Positions 16,138 through 25,331 of a DNA stretch of 64,000 nt are shown here, in pieces. Where the stretch lies: contig CAOOYH010000006.1 of NCBI GenBank assembly GCA_948500755.1, positions 30,152-94,151 on the forward strand, in the 5' to 3' direction. The notes below the pieces were generated by a model. It saw only the letters and a program-made list of their open reading frames with translations, made no database searches and was not told the DNA's origin. Position 1 is the stretch's first letter. Every line of letters begins with the position of its first letter. The translations under genes and the position numbers were made by a program. This stretch comes from an uncultured Lactobacillus sp. (GTDB taxonomy: Bacteria > Bacillota > Bacilli > Lactobacillales > Lactobacillaceae).

Positions 16138-18801
16138 CTACTTTGCATCATACCAATTATGACCATAACCTGAATCTGCCACCAAAGGCACATCAAGTTT
16201 GACGGCAGATTGCATTACTTCTGGGACAATCTTTTTAACAGTTTCTAATTCTTCTTTTGGTACATCGAAGACCAATTCGTCATGAATTTGCAAAACCATT
16301 TTAGTCTTCAAATGAAGCTCCTCAAGTTTCTTTTGCATATTAATCATTGCTATCTTAATGATATCGGCGGCTGATCCTTGAATCGGAGAATTAATTGCAG
16401 TTCTTTCAGCAAAACTACGTACATTAAAGTTCTTAGCATGAATATCAGGCAGATATCTTCTTCTATGCATGATAGTTTCTGCATAGCCATGTTCACGAGC
16501 AAACTTTACAGCCTTATCCATGTATTCCTTAATTTTAGGATATTGTTCAAAGTAATTATCAATAAATTCCTTAGCTTGCTTACGAGAAATTCCTAAATTT
16601 TTAGCTAAACCATAATCAGAAATACCGTACACAATCCCAAAGTTAACAGCCTTTGCATGTCGACGCATAAGGGGTGTAACTTGATCTGGTGAATCTAAAT
16701 GGAAGATTTTCATGGCTGTATGAGAGTGAATATCATACCCAGTCTTGAAAGCCTCTTGCATATTTTCATCCCCTGAAACATGGGCCAAAACACGCAATTC
16801 AACTTGAGAATAGTCACATGAGAAAATATAGCCATCTGGATCAGTTGGTACAAAAGCCTTTCTAATTTGCTTTCCTTCTTCAGTCCGAGTTGGAATATTT
16901 TGCAAGTTAGGATCAACTGAGGACAAACGACCCGTTGCCGTTAAAGTTTGGAGATAGCGAGTATGAACGTGACCATCTGATTGAATTACATCAAGTAATC
17001 CCTTTACATAAGTTGATTGAATTTTTGCAATTTGGCGATAATCCAAAATTTGATTAATGATCGGACTTTCCGTCTTCAACTTATCCAAAACTTCTACAGA
17101 GGTTGAATAGCCGGTTTTAGTTTTCTTAACAGGGGGCAGGCCAAGCTTTTCAAATAAAATATGTCCCAACTGCTTAGGTGAATTAATATTAAATTCTTCT
17201 CCTGCTTGCTGATAAATCTTATTTTCAAGATCCTTCAATTTTATTGCAAAATCATTTTCTAGTTGCAAAAGTGTACTTGGCAAAACTTTCATTCCACTAA
17301 TTTCCATTTTTGCAAGGACAAATGCAACTGGAATTTCAATTGTATCATAAAGATCATCTTGCTCATGATCTTTCAACTTTTTAAGTAGTTCAGGTTTTAA
17401 CTTTTGAATCACGCTAATTTTAGCCGCCAAATGCTTGAAAAGGTCTGCATCATCTGGCACAGCCTGCTTTTTGCCTTTACCATAAACCTCAAGATCAGTT
17501 TTTACGGAATATTCATCATACAAATGGGCAATTTCGCCTAAATCATTGGAATTATTTTCATTATTAACTAAATAAGAAGCCAAAAGCATGTCATAATCCA
17601 AACCACCCGCTTCAATATTTAATCGATGTAGCCCTACATAGGTTCTCTTAAGATCAAAAACATTTTTCTTGATAGTCTTATTTTCTAAAATTCCTCTTAA
17701 AGGCATTTCTTGTAAAAGAGCTATATCTTTTGAAACATAGTTCTTTTTACCAACTCTTAAACCAAAACCAACAAACGGAGCAACATGATAATTATCTCCA
17801 AGCATTTCTAAATAAAAATCGACTTCTTTTTCTTTTATGTCAGCCAATTCGTCTAGATTATCTTTAGTTAACTCCACATATTCATATTGCTCTACACCGG
17901 TATTTTCTCCTTGAGCATCAGCTGAAGAATTAAGTTCAGCCAAAAACTTCTTGAATCCCAAACGTTCATAAAGTTCACGCAACTTTTCATAATCGATATC
18001 TTTTTTCTCAGTATCTTCAAGAGTAACTTCAACTGGAGAATCACGATCAATTGTTGCTAATTTTTTTGCTAAAAAGGCCTTGTCCTTGTCATTGATCAAG
18101 TTTTCTTTTAGCTTTGACTTTTTCATTTCTTCCAAATGGTCGTAAAGATTTTCAATTGAACCATATTTTTGAATCAAGCGTGACGCTGTCTTCGGGCCAA
18201 CTTTAGTAACACCGGGATAATTATCAGAATTATCGCCCATCAAAGCCTTCATATCAATGAATTCAATTGGCGTAACCCCGTTAACCTCTTTCATGTGTTC
18301 AGGGGTGTAAGCTTCTGTATCACCAACCCCATTTTTAGTAATTAAAACTGTTGTCTTGTCTGAAGCCAGCTGAGTTAAATCTTTATCTCCTGTGACAATG
18401 GTCACTTCATAACCAGCTTTTTCACCCATCTTAGAAAGGGTTCCAATAATATCATCTGCTTCATAATTAGCTAATTCATAGCTTTTAATGCCAAAATCTT
18501 TCAACATTTCTCGAATTACCGGCAATTGTTCAAGCAATTCACTTGGTGTTTTTTGACGACCACCTTTGTAGTCCTCATACATTTTGGTTCTAAAAGTTAC
18601 TTTTCCCGCATCAAATGCAACTAAGACGTTAGTAGGATCAACTTGTTTTAAGATTGCATCGAGCATATTTTTAAAAGTATAGATTGCATTAGTATGTAAA
18701 CCATCAGGACTTACAAAACGATCAAGCTGACGGTATAAAGCATAAAAGGCACGAAAGGCCACTGAATTTCCGTCAATTAAAAGCAATTTCTTTTGTGCCA
18801 T
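16138..18801 (-). CDS. polA: DNA polymerase I
   Basis: An 887-residue Pol I for repair synthesis and RNA-primer removal. Residues about 1-290 form the 5' nuclease with DGNSVAFRAFYAL and the acidic cluster EADDIIG. About 310-480 is the remnant proofreading domain. About 480-887 is the polymerase with motif A DYSQVELRVLAHVSGD, motif B RRHAKAVNFGIVYG and motif C QIHDELVFD. The proofreading domain shows no DxE exonuclease motif (the region reads DFYLEML), as in Bacillus enzymes, so 3'-5' editing is probably absent. It is the first gene of the polA-mutM-coaE-nrdR-dnaB-dnaI run. Confidence 0.97.
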   Translation of the reverse strand: MAQKKLLLIDGNSVAFRAFYALYRQLDRFVSPDGLHTNAIYTFKNMLDAILKQVDPTNVLVAFDAGKVTFRTKMYEDYKGGRQKTPSELLEQLPVIREMLKDFGIKSYELANYEADDIIGTLSKMGEKAGYEVTIVTGDKDLTQLASDKTTVLITKNGVGDTEAYTPEHMKEVNGVTPIEFIDMKALMGDNSDNYPGVTKVGPKTASRLIQKYGSIENLYDHLEEMKKSKLKENLINDKDKAFLAKKLATIDRDSPVEVTLEDTEKKDIDYEKLRELYERLGFKKFLAELNSSADAQGENTGVEQYEYVELTKDNLDELADIKEKEVDFYLEMLGDNYHVAPFVGFGLRVGKKNYVSKDIALLQEMPLRGILENKTIKKNVFDLKRTYVGLHRLNIEAGGLDYDMLLASYLVNNENNSNDLGEIAHLYDEYSVKTDLEVYGKGKKQAVPDDADLFKHLAAKISVIQKLKPELLKKLKDHEQDDLYDTIEIPVAFVLAKMEISGMKVLPSTLLQLENDFAIKLKDLENKIYQQAGEEFNINSPKQLGHILFEKLGLPPVKKTKTGYSTSVEVLDKLKTESPIINQILDYRQIAKIQSTYVKGLLDVIQSDGHVHTRYLQTLTATGRLSSVDPNLQNIPTRTEEGKQIRKAFVPTDPDGYIFSCDYSQVELRVLAHVSGDENMQEAFKTGYDIHSHTAMKIFHLDSPDQVTPLMRRHAKAVNFGIVYGISDYGLAKNLGISRKQAKEFIDNYFEQYPKIKEYMDKAVKFAREHGYAETIMHRRRYLPDIHAKNFNVRSFAERTAINSPIQGSAADIIKIAMINMQKKLEELHLKTKMVLQIHDELVFDVPKEELETVKKIVPEVMQSAVKLDVPLVADSGYGHNWYDAK

Positions 18802-18814
18802 AAAATTCTCCTTA

Positions 18815-18858
18815 AAATAAAAAACTGTTCAATAGTACGTAACTATTTTAACAGTTTT
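18815..18858 (-). terminator. Terminator between the TetR pseudogene and polA
   Basis: On the minus strand a long stem (18821-18836 with 18842-18858, small mismatches) is followed by a T-rich tract (18815-18824). It closes the TetR locus and isolates it from polA. Confidence 0.75.
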
Positions 18859-18899
18859 CTTAATCTTATATCATTGATTAGCAGTATTTTTAGTAGATC

Positions 18900-19539
18900 T
18901 TAGTTATCTTGAATAATTTCATTAATTCTATCTAAAGGTGTTTTATGTAAAAAGTCAAAAATGCTCTGTCTAACATCATACGGAGAAAGACGATCATCAT
19001 ACTTTAACAAAACACTTACCAAATCGATCATACAATGAACAAATACTTGAACATTTATATCAAAAAGCAATCTTTGTTTAGAGGATAACTTAATGCCAGA
19101 GGTACTCTTCATAGTAGTAGCTCTTTTTAAAAATTCATCACAACTAGTCTTATATATTAAATTATAGAATCTAATATCCCCATTATCAGAAAGCAAAGTT
19201 TGGATCTCTTCTTTTCGTTCAAAACAAAAAGCAATTGTATTTTTAGCCGAATTTAATACTGTTTCAAATTGTTTCTCTATAGGCAAACTATAATCAACAT
19301 CCAAAATTACATCACGATCTTTTTCAATACTCTTCCTATAGCCCTCAATGAATTCTTTTTCAATTTCTTCAATTAAGTTATCTACATCTGAATAATACTG
19401 ATAAAAAAGTCCGAGTACTCACTCCTGATACTGAAATTATATCTTTAATTTTAACCTCTCTCAGACTTTTTTCCTTTAAACATTCAAATAATGCTGCTTT
19501 TAATTGGCTTTTAGTATTAATAATTCTGATATCTACCAT
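18900..19539 (-). pseudogene. TetR-family regulator, frameshifted
   Basis: Reading from ATG 19539 gives an N-terminal TetR helix-turn-helix (about 45 codons, with SLREVKIKDIISVSGVSTRTF) that stops after a few wrong-frame codons. The expected continuation FYQYYSDVDNLIEEIEKEF is in the next frame, and runs on into the 134-codon frame 18900-19304. The switch is at a run of six T (minus strand, 19403-19408); five T would restore one open frame of about 213 codons, a normal TetR length. Either the gene is broken, the tract varies in length, or it is a sequencing error. The ligand-binding half looks otherwise intact. Confidence 0.85.
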
Positions 19540-19582
19540 GCGAAATCTATTTATCCACCTTCCACTTAATCAAAATTTCTTT

Positions 19583-19611
19583 TAATAACTAAAATAATCT
19601 TTTAGTTATTA
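19583..19611. promoter_or_regulatory. Perfect 12-bp palindrome, candidate TetR operator
   Basis: TAATAACTAAAA (19583-19594) and its exact complement TTTTAGTTATTA (19600-19611) flank a 5-nt spacer. It lies in the divergent promoter region between the TetR gene and the plus-strand hypothetical gene, where TetR-type regulators usually bind. Confidence 0.65.
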
Positions 19612-19692
19612 TTATAATCTTGTTACTTTTTCTTCAAAATTGCAATACCTTTGAAAATAATCAAGACAAATTTAATAATATAAAGTAGATTA

Positions 19693-19706
19693 TGAAAGCG
19701 CTAAAG
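19693..19706 (+). promoter_or_regulatory. Candidate cre (CcpA) site
   Basis: TGAAAGCGCTAAAG matches the catabolite-response consensus TGWAARCGYTWNCW at 12 of 14 positions. It lies just upstream of the start codon of the hypothetical gene at 19718 and overlaps its ribosome site region, a position that would repress. Confidence 0.5.
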
Positions 19707-19717
19707 GGGACTTTATA

Positions 19718-20137
19718 ATGAATAACTTAACTCAAATCAAGGGCAAAGATTCAACTTTAACTGGGCTTCCTCAAAAATTCAATTTAAAATCACAAGATCA
19801 ACATCAATTAAGTAAATTTGAAGAAATTTTGTTTAGCGATTCAATTTATTATCCATTTTCACCACTTCGACATATTAATGAAAAATTTGTCGATTTCATT
19901 ACTGAATCAGGTAAAAACTTAATTATTGATTTTGTTTTTGCTCCAGAAACTAGCAATAAGATTTTAAATGAATTAATTTGGATAAGTAAAAAATATTTAG
20001 CAGCTAATAAGCAGCTGATCGATTATGATAAAATCAAGAACAATTGGATTTGGATCTTAAGTTTATCATTTTCTTATATTTCAAAAAGCATTCCATTTAC
20101 CAAAGAAGAATTTTTAAATAAGATCAAAAACAACTAA
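19718..20137 (+). CDS. Hypothetical protein divergent from the TetR pseudogene
   Basis: A 139-residue protein that I do not recognise. It has no signal peptide and no obvious membrane helix; the C-terminal half is rich in aromatic residues (NNWIWILSLSFSYISK). The product is Lys- and Asn-rich, in line with the AT content. An AAAGGGGA ribosome site precedes the ATG, a good terminator follows, and a palindrome plus a cre-like site lie upstream. It is therefore probably expressed and was probably controlled by the adjacent TetR protein. No function is assigned. Confidence 0.75.
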   Translation: MNNLTQIKGKDSTLTGLPQKFNLKSQDQHQLSKFEEILFSDSIYYPFSPLRHINEKFVDFITESGKNLIIDFVFAPETSNKILNELIWISKKYLAANKQLIDYDKIKNNWIWILSLSFSYISKSIPFTKEEFLNKIKNN

Positions 20138-20142
20138 GAAAC

Positions 20143-20187
20143 AAAATGAGCCGTCAAAGCATCACAGCTTTTACGACTCATTTTTTA
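20143..20187. terminator. Bidirectional terminator between the hypothetical gene and murC
   Basis: A stem with AAATGAG/CTCATTT, CGT/ACG and AAAGC/GCTTT segments separated by small bulges. T tracts follow on both strands. It can end both the plus-strand gene and murC. Confidence 0.8.
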
Positions 20188-20209
20188 TATTTAAATAATT
20201 AACAAATTA

Positions 20210-21523
20210 CTAAAGCAACTTTTCAAAAGCATCTTCATACTTTGGAATATCACCAGCACCCATGAAGACAACTACAGAGTTTCTATTCTTAGTTAAATCA
20301 GCAATATTATCCAAATCAATTACTTCAGAATTTGGAATATTGTCAACTAAGTCTTGGCTAGAAATGTCACCACTTGCCTCACGTGCTGAAGCATAAATTG
20401 GCGTTACGTAAGCCTTATCAACATCACGTAAGATTTCTTCAAAGTCTTTTTGATATTTCTTAGTTCTTGAGAAAGTATGTGGTTGGAAGACAACAACCAG
20501 TTTTTTATCTGGGAATTTTTGACGGGCAGCTTGAATAGTAGCTCTCATTTCTGTTGGGTGGTGAGCATAGTCATCGATTACAGCAATATCATCGAAGTCT
20601 TTTTCGCTAAATCTACGCTTAGCCCCCTTAAAAGTTAATAGTCCCTTCTTGATATCATCCATTGGAACTTTTTCAGTGTAAGCCACAGCAATTACAGCTG
20701 TCGCATTTAAAATACTGTGATCACCAAACAAATGAATTTCAAAACGACCCAAATCTTTACCGTGAGCTAAAACATTGAAACTTGAGCCATCGGTAGTTTT
20801 CTCAATATTTATAGCTTGGAAATCATCAGTATCCTTAAAGCCATAAGTATACTTTGGAATATCAGTCTTCAAACTTTGCAAACGCTTGTCGTCACCCCAG
20901 ACAAAGAGAGCCTTCTTAGTTTGATCAGCTGCAGACTGGAAAGCGGAAGTATAATCATCTTGATCCTTGAAGTAATCAGGATGATCAAAGTCAATGTTAG
21001 TCATAATTTGGTAATCTGGATGATATGCCAAGAAATGACGACGATATTCATCTGCTTCATAAACAAAGAAACGTGAATCTTCTACACCCTTACCGCGACC
21101 ATCACCGATCAAGTATGAAGTTGGTGCTACTTCACCTAACACGTGAGCCAAAAGACTAGTGGTTGAGGTCTTGCCGTGAGTTCCTGAAATGCCAATTGAA
21201 GTGTGCATTTGAACAATCTCTTCAACAGTATCTGGGTAACTTTGCCACTTAACATCCTTATCAAGGCAAGCTTTTACTTCTGCATTATCTTCTTTAAAGG
21301 CATTTCCTTTAACAATAACTTGTTCATCATTTGACTTGATGTTTGCTGGATCAAAACTCTTAACTTCAATGCCAGCTTTTTCAAGAGGAACTTGCGTAAA
21401 GGTGTACTTTTCAATGTCACTACCTGCAACCTTGTAGCCTAAGTCATGCAATAAAAGTGCAAGTGAGGCCATTCCTGTTCCTTTAATTCCAGTAAACCAA
21501 ATTTCTTTATTTTTATCTAACAT
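20210..21523 (-). CDS. murC: UDP-N-acetylmuramate--L-alanine ligase
   Basis: MurC adds L-Ala to UDP-MurNAc, the first amino-acid step of peptidoglycan precursor synthesis in the cytosol. The 437-residue protein has the N-terminal GIKGTGMASLALLL nucleotide-sugar loop (about 13-26), the ATP-binding GISGTHGKTSTTSLL (about 111-125) and the C-terminal DDYAHHPTEM motif (about 315-324). It is a single-gene unit bounded by a bidirectional terminator downstream. A GGGGAAA ribosome site precedes the ATG. Confidence 0.96.
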   Translation of the reverse strand: MLDKNKEIWFTGIKGTGMASLALLLHDLGYKVAGSDIEKYTFTQVPLEKAGIEVKSFDPANIKSNDEQVIVKGNAFKEDNAEVKACLDKDVKWQSYPDTVEEIVQMHTSIGISGTHGKTSTTSLLAHVLGEVAPTSYLIGDGRGKGVEDSRFFVYEADEYRRHFLAYHPDYQIMTNIDFDHPDYFKDQDDYTSAFQSAADQTKKALFVWGDDKRLQSLKTDIPKYTYGFKDTDDFQAINIEKTTDGSSFNVLAHGKDLGRFEIHLFGDHSILNATAVIAVAYTEKVPMDDIKKGLLTFKGAKRRFSEKDFDDIAVIDDYAHHPTEMRATIQAARQKFPDKKLVVVFQPHTFSRTKKYQKDFEEILRDVDKAYVTPIYASAREASGDISSQDLVDNIPNSEVIDLDNIADLTKNRNSVVVFMGAGDIPKYEDAFEKLL

Positions 21524-21599
21524 AATTATTTCCCCGCAATGTTAAAAAATATTCGTCTTTCATTTTAACATTTTTTCGGTTTCATAAATCACTCAGAGC

Positions 21600-23507
21600 C
21601 TATTTTTCAGTGGCAAAGTCAGAAAACTTCAACAGTTCCTTCTTAGCTCCGCTACTTGGAATTAAGTAGTACCTAGTCTTATCGTTGCCTTTCCAGCCTT
21701 CTGCTGGATAATATCCTGGCTTGTGAGCCCATTTTTGGTAAACACTCACCATTGGATAGTTCTTCCCGCTGTAGTAAGCCTGGCGAATCACCTCCAAGAC
21801 TTGAGCTGCTTCAATAGCAGTTAAATTATTGATATCCTTAACCTTAACTTTGGCACCCTTTAAGTTTTTCTTAGCGAAGTCAACCTGCCACAAAGCCTCA
21901 CTAACTGCCATCTTGGTAGCATTTTTATCCTGAGCAATAGTTTGAGCATTTTCTACAGCTTGATCGTATAGACTGCGATCTACCCAATTATCTAAACGAT
22001 ACTTGATTGAGTCCTTCACGCTAGCTGCATCAGAAATTGCTTGCGTAAGTGTCGCTTTTTCTGAACTAGTTGCTATTTTACTATCTGCTTCAGCTTCAGA
22101 GGCAGTATTCATCGTCTTCAGTTTTTGACCGCTAATTGTGACATCATCCGCTTTTACATAAAGGTTGCTAATGGCCGTATCGTGACGATCATCTTCAGCA
22201 CCAGCTTTATAAACTAATGAATTTTGAACATGATAGTAAAGTTCAGCTTTATTTTCTTTAGTATTCCACAAATAAAGTTTTTGGTTGACTGCTAATTCAT
22301 CCCCCTCAAACTTATACTCAACCTTTTCACCATTAACGTTATAAAAGCCCCGTTTATTATCTTTAAAGTTAGCGACGGTGTAGATCAAATTATTGTAGTT
22401 TTCACCTAGCAGATACTGCTTAGCTAAAGTTGGACCTTCATCTCCACTCCAAACATATGGACCATCTTGATCTTCTTCATAAAGTCCAGTATTAATGTAA
22501 ACAGGGTTTTTATTCGTTCCTTTTATACGGAAGTAACTTGCTTGATAATCCCCCATGCCTGTAGTAATCATTTGATCAACTGTTACAGTTTGACCTTTAC
22601 GGTACATTTTATCAATTTGGTTAAGATCTTTATTGTAAGCATAGGTATCTGCAATTATCTTAACTTTAATTGGTTGCTTAGTATAAAGAGGTTCACCATT
22701 GATGGCATTAATATTGTTAGCCTTGATATATTGATTTTTACCAATTCTAAAATAGTAGTTGCCCTTGATCTTGTAGTTTTTAATAGAGTAAAAATCTTGC
22801 TTATGGTCTTTGTAGTTAACATAGAAATACTGATTAGACTTATTGGCTACTTTTCCGGTATAAGGCACCAATTCTCCAGCCTTAATTAAGCGTCTTTGAT
22901 GTTGACCTTTGGAGTTATAGACATAAGAATTTTGAGAAACAAACAAAACCCCTTTGCCATTCACTTTACTAATTTGGCCACTATTTACATAAGTATTGTT
23001 GCCGATTCGGTAGTAAGCATAAGGTTTGCGATAAAATTCCTCGCGACCAGTATACTTAATTTTAGAATTTGTTGTAAAGTAGGCCCTTTGCCCGCGGAAA
23101 GTCTTTAATCGCTTGCCGTTTTTATCATAAACATAAGAATTTCTAGTAAGTACAAAAAGATTCTTTTGAGGCTGAACAAAAGCATTTTGAGCTTTAATGT
23201 AACCACCATCACCTAAATAAAAGTAATCCTGGCTATTGATGGTGTACATCGTTGTGGAATTTGAATAAACAAATTTACTGCCAGCAGTTAGAGTAGGTTT
23301 GCCATAATATTTATAGCTTTTAACCTTAATTGGCTTATTAGCGGACGTAAATTTACCCTTTTGTCTAGTATAAGGCAGCACAGTCTTATCATAGGTCTCG
23401 TGAAGGGTCACGCTTTGCGCATGCGTTGTTTGCGCAGTTAATAAAGCAGCGGAAGCTGTAGCAAGTAAAGTAACTGCACTAGATATAATTTTATGATTGG
23501 GCTTCAT
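21600..23507 (-). CDS. Secreted SLAP-domain (S-layer-associated type) cell-surface protein
   Basis: A 635-residue secreted protein. The signal peptide is residues 1-31, with probable cleavage after THA. From about 90 to 340 there are repeated SLAP-type units of the form YVYNSKGQ...L..G....YTG...FYRIGKNQYIKANNI, which in L. acidophilus-group proteins bind cell-wall polymers without covalent attachment. The remainder includes Tyr- and Lys-rich segments and a helical region (about 470-560) resembling FIVAR/GA three-helix units. There is no LPxTG motif. It stands alone between murC and a terminator at 23575. The exact role (adhesion, wall coating) is unknown. Confidence 0.82.
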   Translation of the reverse strand: MKPNHKIISSAVTLLATASAALLTAQTTHAQSVTLHETYDKTVLPYTRQKGKFTSANKPIKVKSYKYYGKPTLTAGSKFVYSNSTTMYTINSQDYFYLGDGGYIKAQNAFVQPQKNLFVLTRNSYVYDKNGKRLKTFRGQRAYFTTNSKIKYTGREEFYRKPYAYYRIGNNTYVNSGQISKVNGKGVLFVSQNSYVYNSKGQHQRRLIKAGELVPYTGKVANKSNQYFYVNYKDHKQDFYSIKNYKIKGNYYFRIGKNQYIKANNINAINGEPLYTKQPIKVKIIADTYAYNKDLNQIDKMYRKGQTVTVDQMITTGMGDYQASYFRIKGTNKNPVYINTGLYEEDQDGPYVWSGDEGPTLAKQYLLGENYNNLIYTVANFKDNKRGFYNVNGEKVEYKFEGDELAVNQKLYLWNTKENKAELYYHVQNSLVYKAGAEDDRHDTAISNLYVKADDVTISGQKLKTMNTASEAEADSKIATSSEKATLTQAISDAASVKDSIKYRLDNWVDRSLYDQAVENAQTIAQDKNATKMAVSEALWQVDFAKKNLKGAKVKVKDINNLTAIEAAQVLEVIRQAYYSGKNYPMVSVYQKWAHKPGYYPAEGWKGNDKTRYYLIPSSGAKKELLKFSDFATEK

Positions 23508-23574
23508 TTTAATTCTCCTTTTTACCTAAATTTTAACTACCTTTACCCTTTTGAACAACCTAATATTTGCACAC

Positions 23575-23603
23575 AAAAAAAGCGCTGAGATTAACTCAAC
23601 GCT
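23575..23603 (-). terminator. Terminator after the ytpR-like gene
   Basis: A 9-bp stem (23581-23589 with 23595-23603, one mismatch) and a six-T tract on the minus strand, 11 bp past the stop. Confidence 0.82.
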
Positions 23604-23613
23604 TTTTCAAAAA

Positions 23614-24258
23614 TTATAAAGTGATTTCGCCACTAGCGATTAATTCATCACACTTAGTTGGTTCAAATTCAGCACCAACTTCAAAATCGTCAGGTACAAC
23701 CATGATCCCGCGCTTTTGAGGTGCGTGTGGCAAGCCAAGTTCTCTAGCTGAACAAATCATGCCATATGAATCAACCCCGCGAAGTTCACCTGGCCAAATT
23801 TGCGCACCATTTGGCATTAAAGTACCAGGAAGTGCAACAACAACTTTTTGTCCTTGAGCAATATTTGGTGCACCACAAACGATTTGGTGTTCTTCTCCAC
23901 CTACATCAACAGTAGTTACATGAAGGTGATCTGAATCTGGGTGCTTTTCACAAATCTTAACGTAACCATATACCAAAGTTGGCTTGCCGTATGCAAGTTC
24001 ATCGTCAAAGCCGTTTTCCTTTAAACGGTCGTTAAGCTTCTTAAGTTCATCATTGCTTAACTTAACTTGACCATTTGGCAACTTGTCGTAATCGATAATT
24101 TCATCAACATTGAAGAAATTAAAGCCGATTAAATTACCATCTTTGTCAGTAACGCGAGTTACATTATCCTTTTCTTCAAATTCACTTCTGCCGTTGTCTT
24201 GGCCCAAGATAACGATCAAAGTATTTGGATAAGCTTCTTTATTAATACTAGTGATCAT
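23614..24258 (-). CDS. ytpR: YtpR-type tRNA-binding domain protein
   Basis: A 214-residue protein whose C-terminal half (about 95-205) is a tRNA-binding OB fold as at the N-terminus of PheT: YGYVKICEKHPDSDHLHVTTVDVGG, QIVCGAPNIAQGQKVVVALPG, and DSYGMICSARELGL. The N-terminal half (DUF4479 region) is family specific. It follows a thioredoxin-like gene by 23 bp, the same pairing as ytpP-ytpR in Bacillus. The tRNA or RNA target is unknown. Confidence 0.9.
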   Translation of the reverse strand: MITSINKEAYPNTLIVILGQDNGRSEFEEKDNVTRVTDKDGNLIGFNFFNVDEIIDYDKLPNGQVKLSNDELKKLNDRLKENGFDDELAYGKPTLVYGYVKICEKHPDSDHLHVTTVDVGGEEHQIVCGAPNIAQGQKVVVALPGTLMPNGAQIWPGELRGVDSYGMICSARELGLPHAPQKRGIMVVPDDFEVGAEFEPTKCDELIASGEITL

Positions 24259-24281
24259 TTTTTCTAAAAATCTCCTCTATG

Positions 24282-24602
24282 TTAGTCAAGTGACCGCAAG
24301 AAATCCTCAACTTGTTGTTTAGTTTTACGGTCCTTATTTACTAGTCTACCAATTTCTTGGCCATCTTGGTAGACAACAAATGAAGGAATTCCCATAATAT
24401 TTAATTTCTTTGCAATGTCAATTGAGCCATCACGGTCGATCTTATAGAATTTATCATTTGGAAAATCTTTTTCAATTTGTGGCATAAATGGATCCAAGAA
24501 ACGGCAATCTGGGCACCAAGCAGCTGAAAATTCTAGCACGGTACGTCCGTTCTTAGTGATTTCATCTAATTTATCTTGTGTAAGTTCTTTAATTTCTTCC
24601 AT
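24282..24602 (-). CDS. Thioredoxin-like protein (YtpP type)
   Basis: A 106-residue thioredoxin fold with the active site WCPDC at about residues 28-32, in place of the classical WCGPC, and the cis-Pro loop MGIPSFVVY (about 70-78). The CPDC form occurs in bacilliredoxin and YtpP-like proteins that act on small-thiol or protein disulfides. There is no signal peptide, so it is cytosolic. It is probably co-transcribed with the YtpR-like gene. The redox partner is not known. Confidence 0.9.
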   Translation of the reverse strand: MEEIKELTQDKLDEITKNGRTVLEFSAAWCPDCRFLDPFMPQIEKDFPNDKFYKIDRDGSIDIAKKLNIMGIPSFVVYQDGQEIGRLVNKDRKTKQQVEDFLRSLD

Positions 24603-24659
24603 TTTTCGCGCCTCACTTTACTTACTATTTATAAGTATTTTAAATGTTAAAGTGAAATT

Positions 24660-25322
24660 TTACAAGTTTTTTGTTTCAAAACTTGCATGAAGAGCATAAA
24701 TTGGATTACCTTTAGCTGCAAACTTGTGCTCATATTCAGTTTCAATGTTCTTTTCTAAAATTTCAGGCTTTTCATGATGCAAATCAACGGATACAAAATC
24801 AAAGTGCATCCCAAAATTATTCATACTTTGAACTGAATAAGCATAAAGTCCTGAATTATCTGTCTTAAATTCCAAATGACCTTCTGGCTTCAAGACTTCT
24901 TGATACTTTGCCAAAAAGCTCTTATAAGTTAGTCTTCTTTTTTCATGACGACTCTTTGGCCAAGGATCACTGAAATTCAGATAAATCACACTAGTGCTGT
25001 TTTCGTCAAAGAAATGATTAATTGCTGCAGCATCCCCGCGCAGAATTTGCAAATTATCTAAGCCCTTTTCTAGTTTCGTTCTCAAGATAATTCCTGCAGC
25101 GGTTGTTTGTAACTCCAAAGCCACGTAATTTTTATCAGGATTATTCTCTGCTAAAGTCGTAATAAAGTGACCCTTTCCAGATCCAACTTCGATTTCAATT
25201 GGATTATTATTGCCAAAACGTGCAGCCCAATCAATCTTCTTTTCTGGATCAGGATTTTGCAACACGCTTTCTGGATGTTCATTAACAAGCTTCACAGCCC
25301 ATGGTTTATTTCTTAATCTCAT
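24660..25322 (-). CDS. trmB: tRNA (guanine-N7)-methyltransferase TrmB
   Basis: TrmB makes m7G46 in the variable loop of tRNAs using S-adenosylmethionine. The 220-residue protein has the AdoMet-binding IEVGSGKGHFITTLA (about 39-53) and the catalytic region YLNFSDPWPKSRHEKRRLT (about 114-132), which are diagnostic. The C-terminal TEYEHKF (about 195-201) is also typical. It lies 9 bp after ecsB, so it is probably read from the ecsAB promoter. Confidence 0.96.
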   Translation of the reverse strand: MRLRNKPWAVKLVNEHPESVLQNPDPEKKIDWAARFGNNNPIEIEVGSGKGHFITTLAENNPDKNYVALELQTTAAGIILRTKLEKGLDNLQILRGDAAAINHFFDENSTSVIYLNFSDPWPKSRHEKRRLTYKSFLAKYQEVLKPEGHLEFKTDNSGLYAYSVQSMNNFGMHFDFVSVDLHHEKPEILEKNIETEYEHKFAAKGNPIYALHASFETKNL

Positions 25323-25331
25323 ATTCTTCCC

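Noticed and set aside
18900..19304. Frame of 134 codons as a stand-alone gene
   Set aside because: It begins in the middle of a TetR ligand-binding domain with no ribosome site; the missing N-terminus is in another frame upstream, so it is part of a pseudogene.
21538..21572. Perfect 10-bp inverted repeat with a T run on the plus strand
   Set aside because: It looks like a terminator on the plus strand, but no plus-strand gene ends there; it lies just upstream of murC and may be a leader structure or chance AT-rich pairing.
24610..24655. Inverted repeat CACTTTA/TAAAGTG upstream of the thioredoxin-like gene
   Set aside because: The arms are short and the spacing is wide; in AT-rich DNA this may be chance, so it is not called as an operator.
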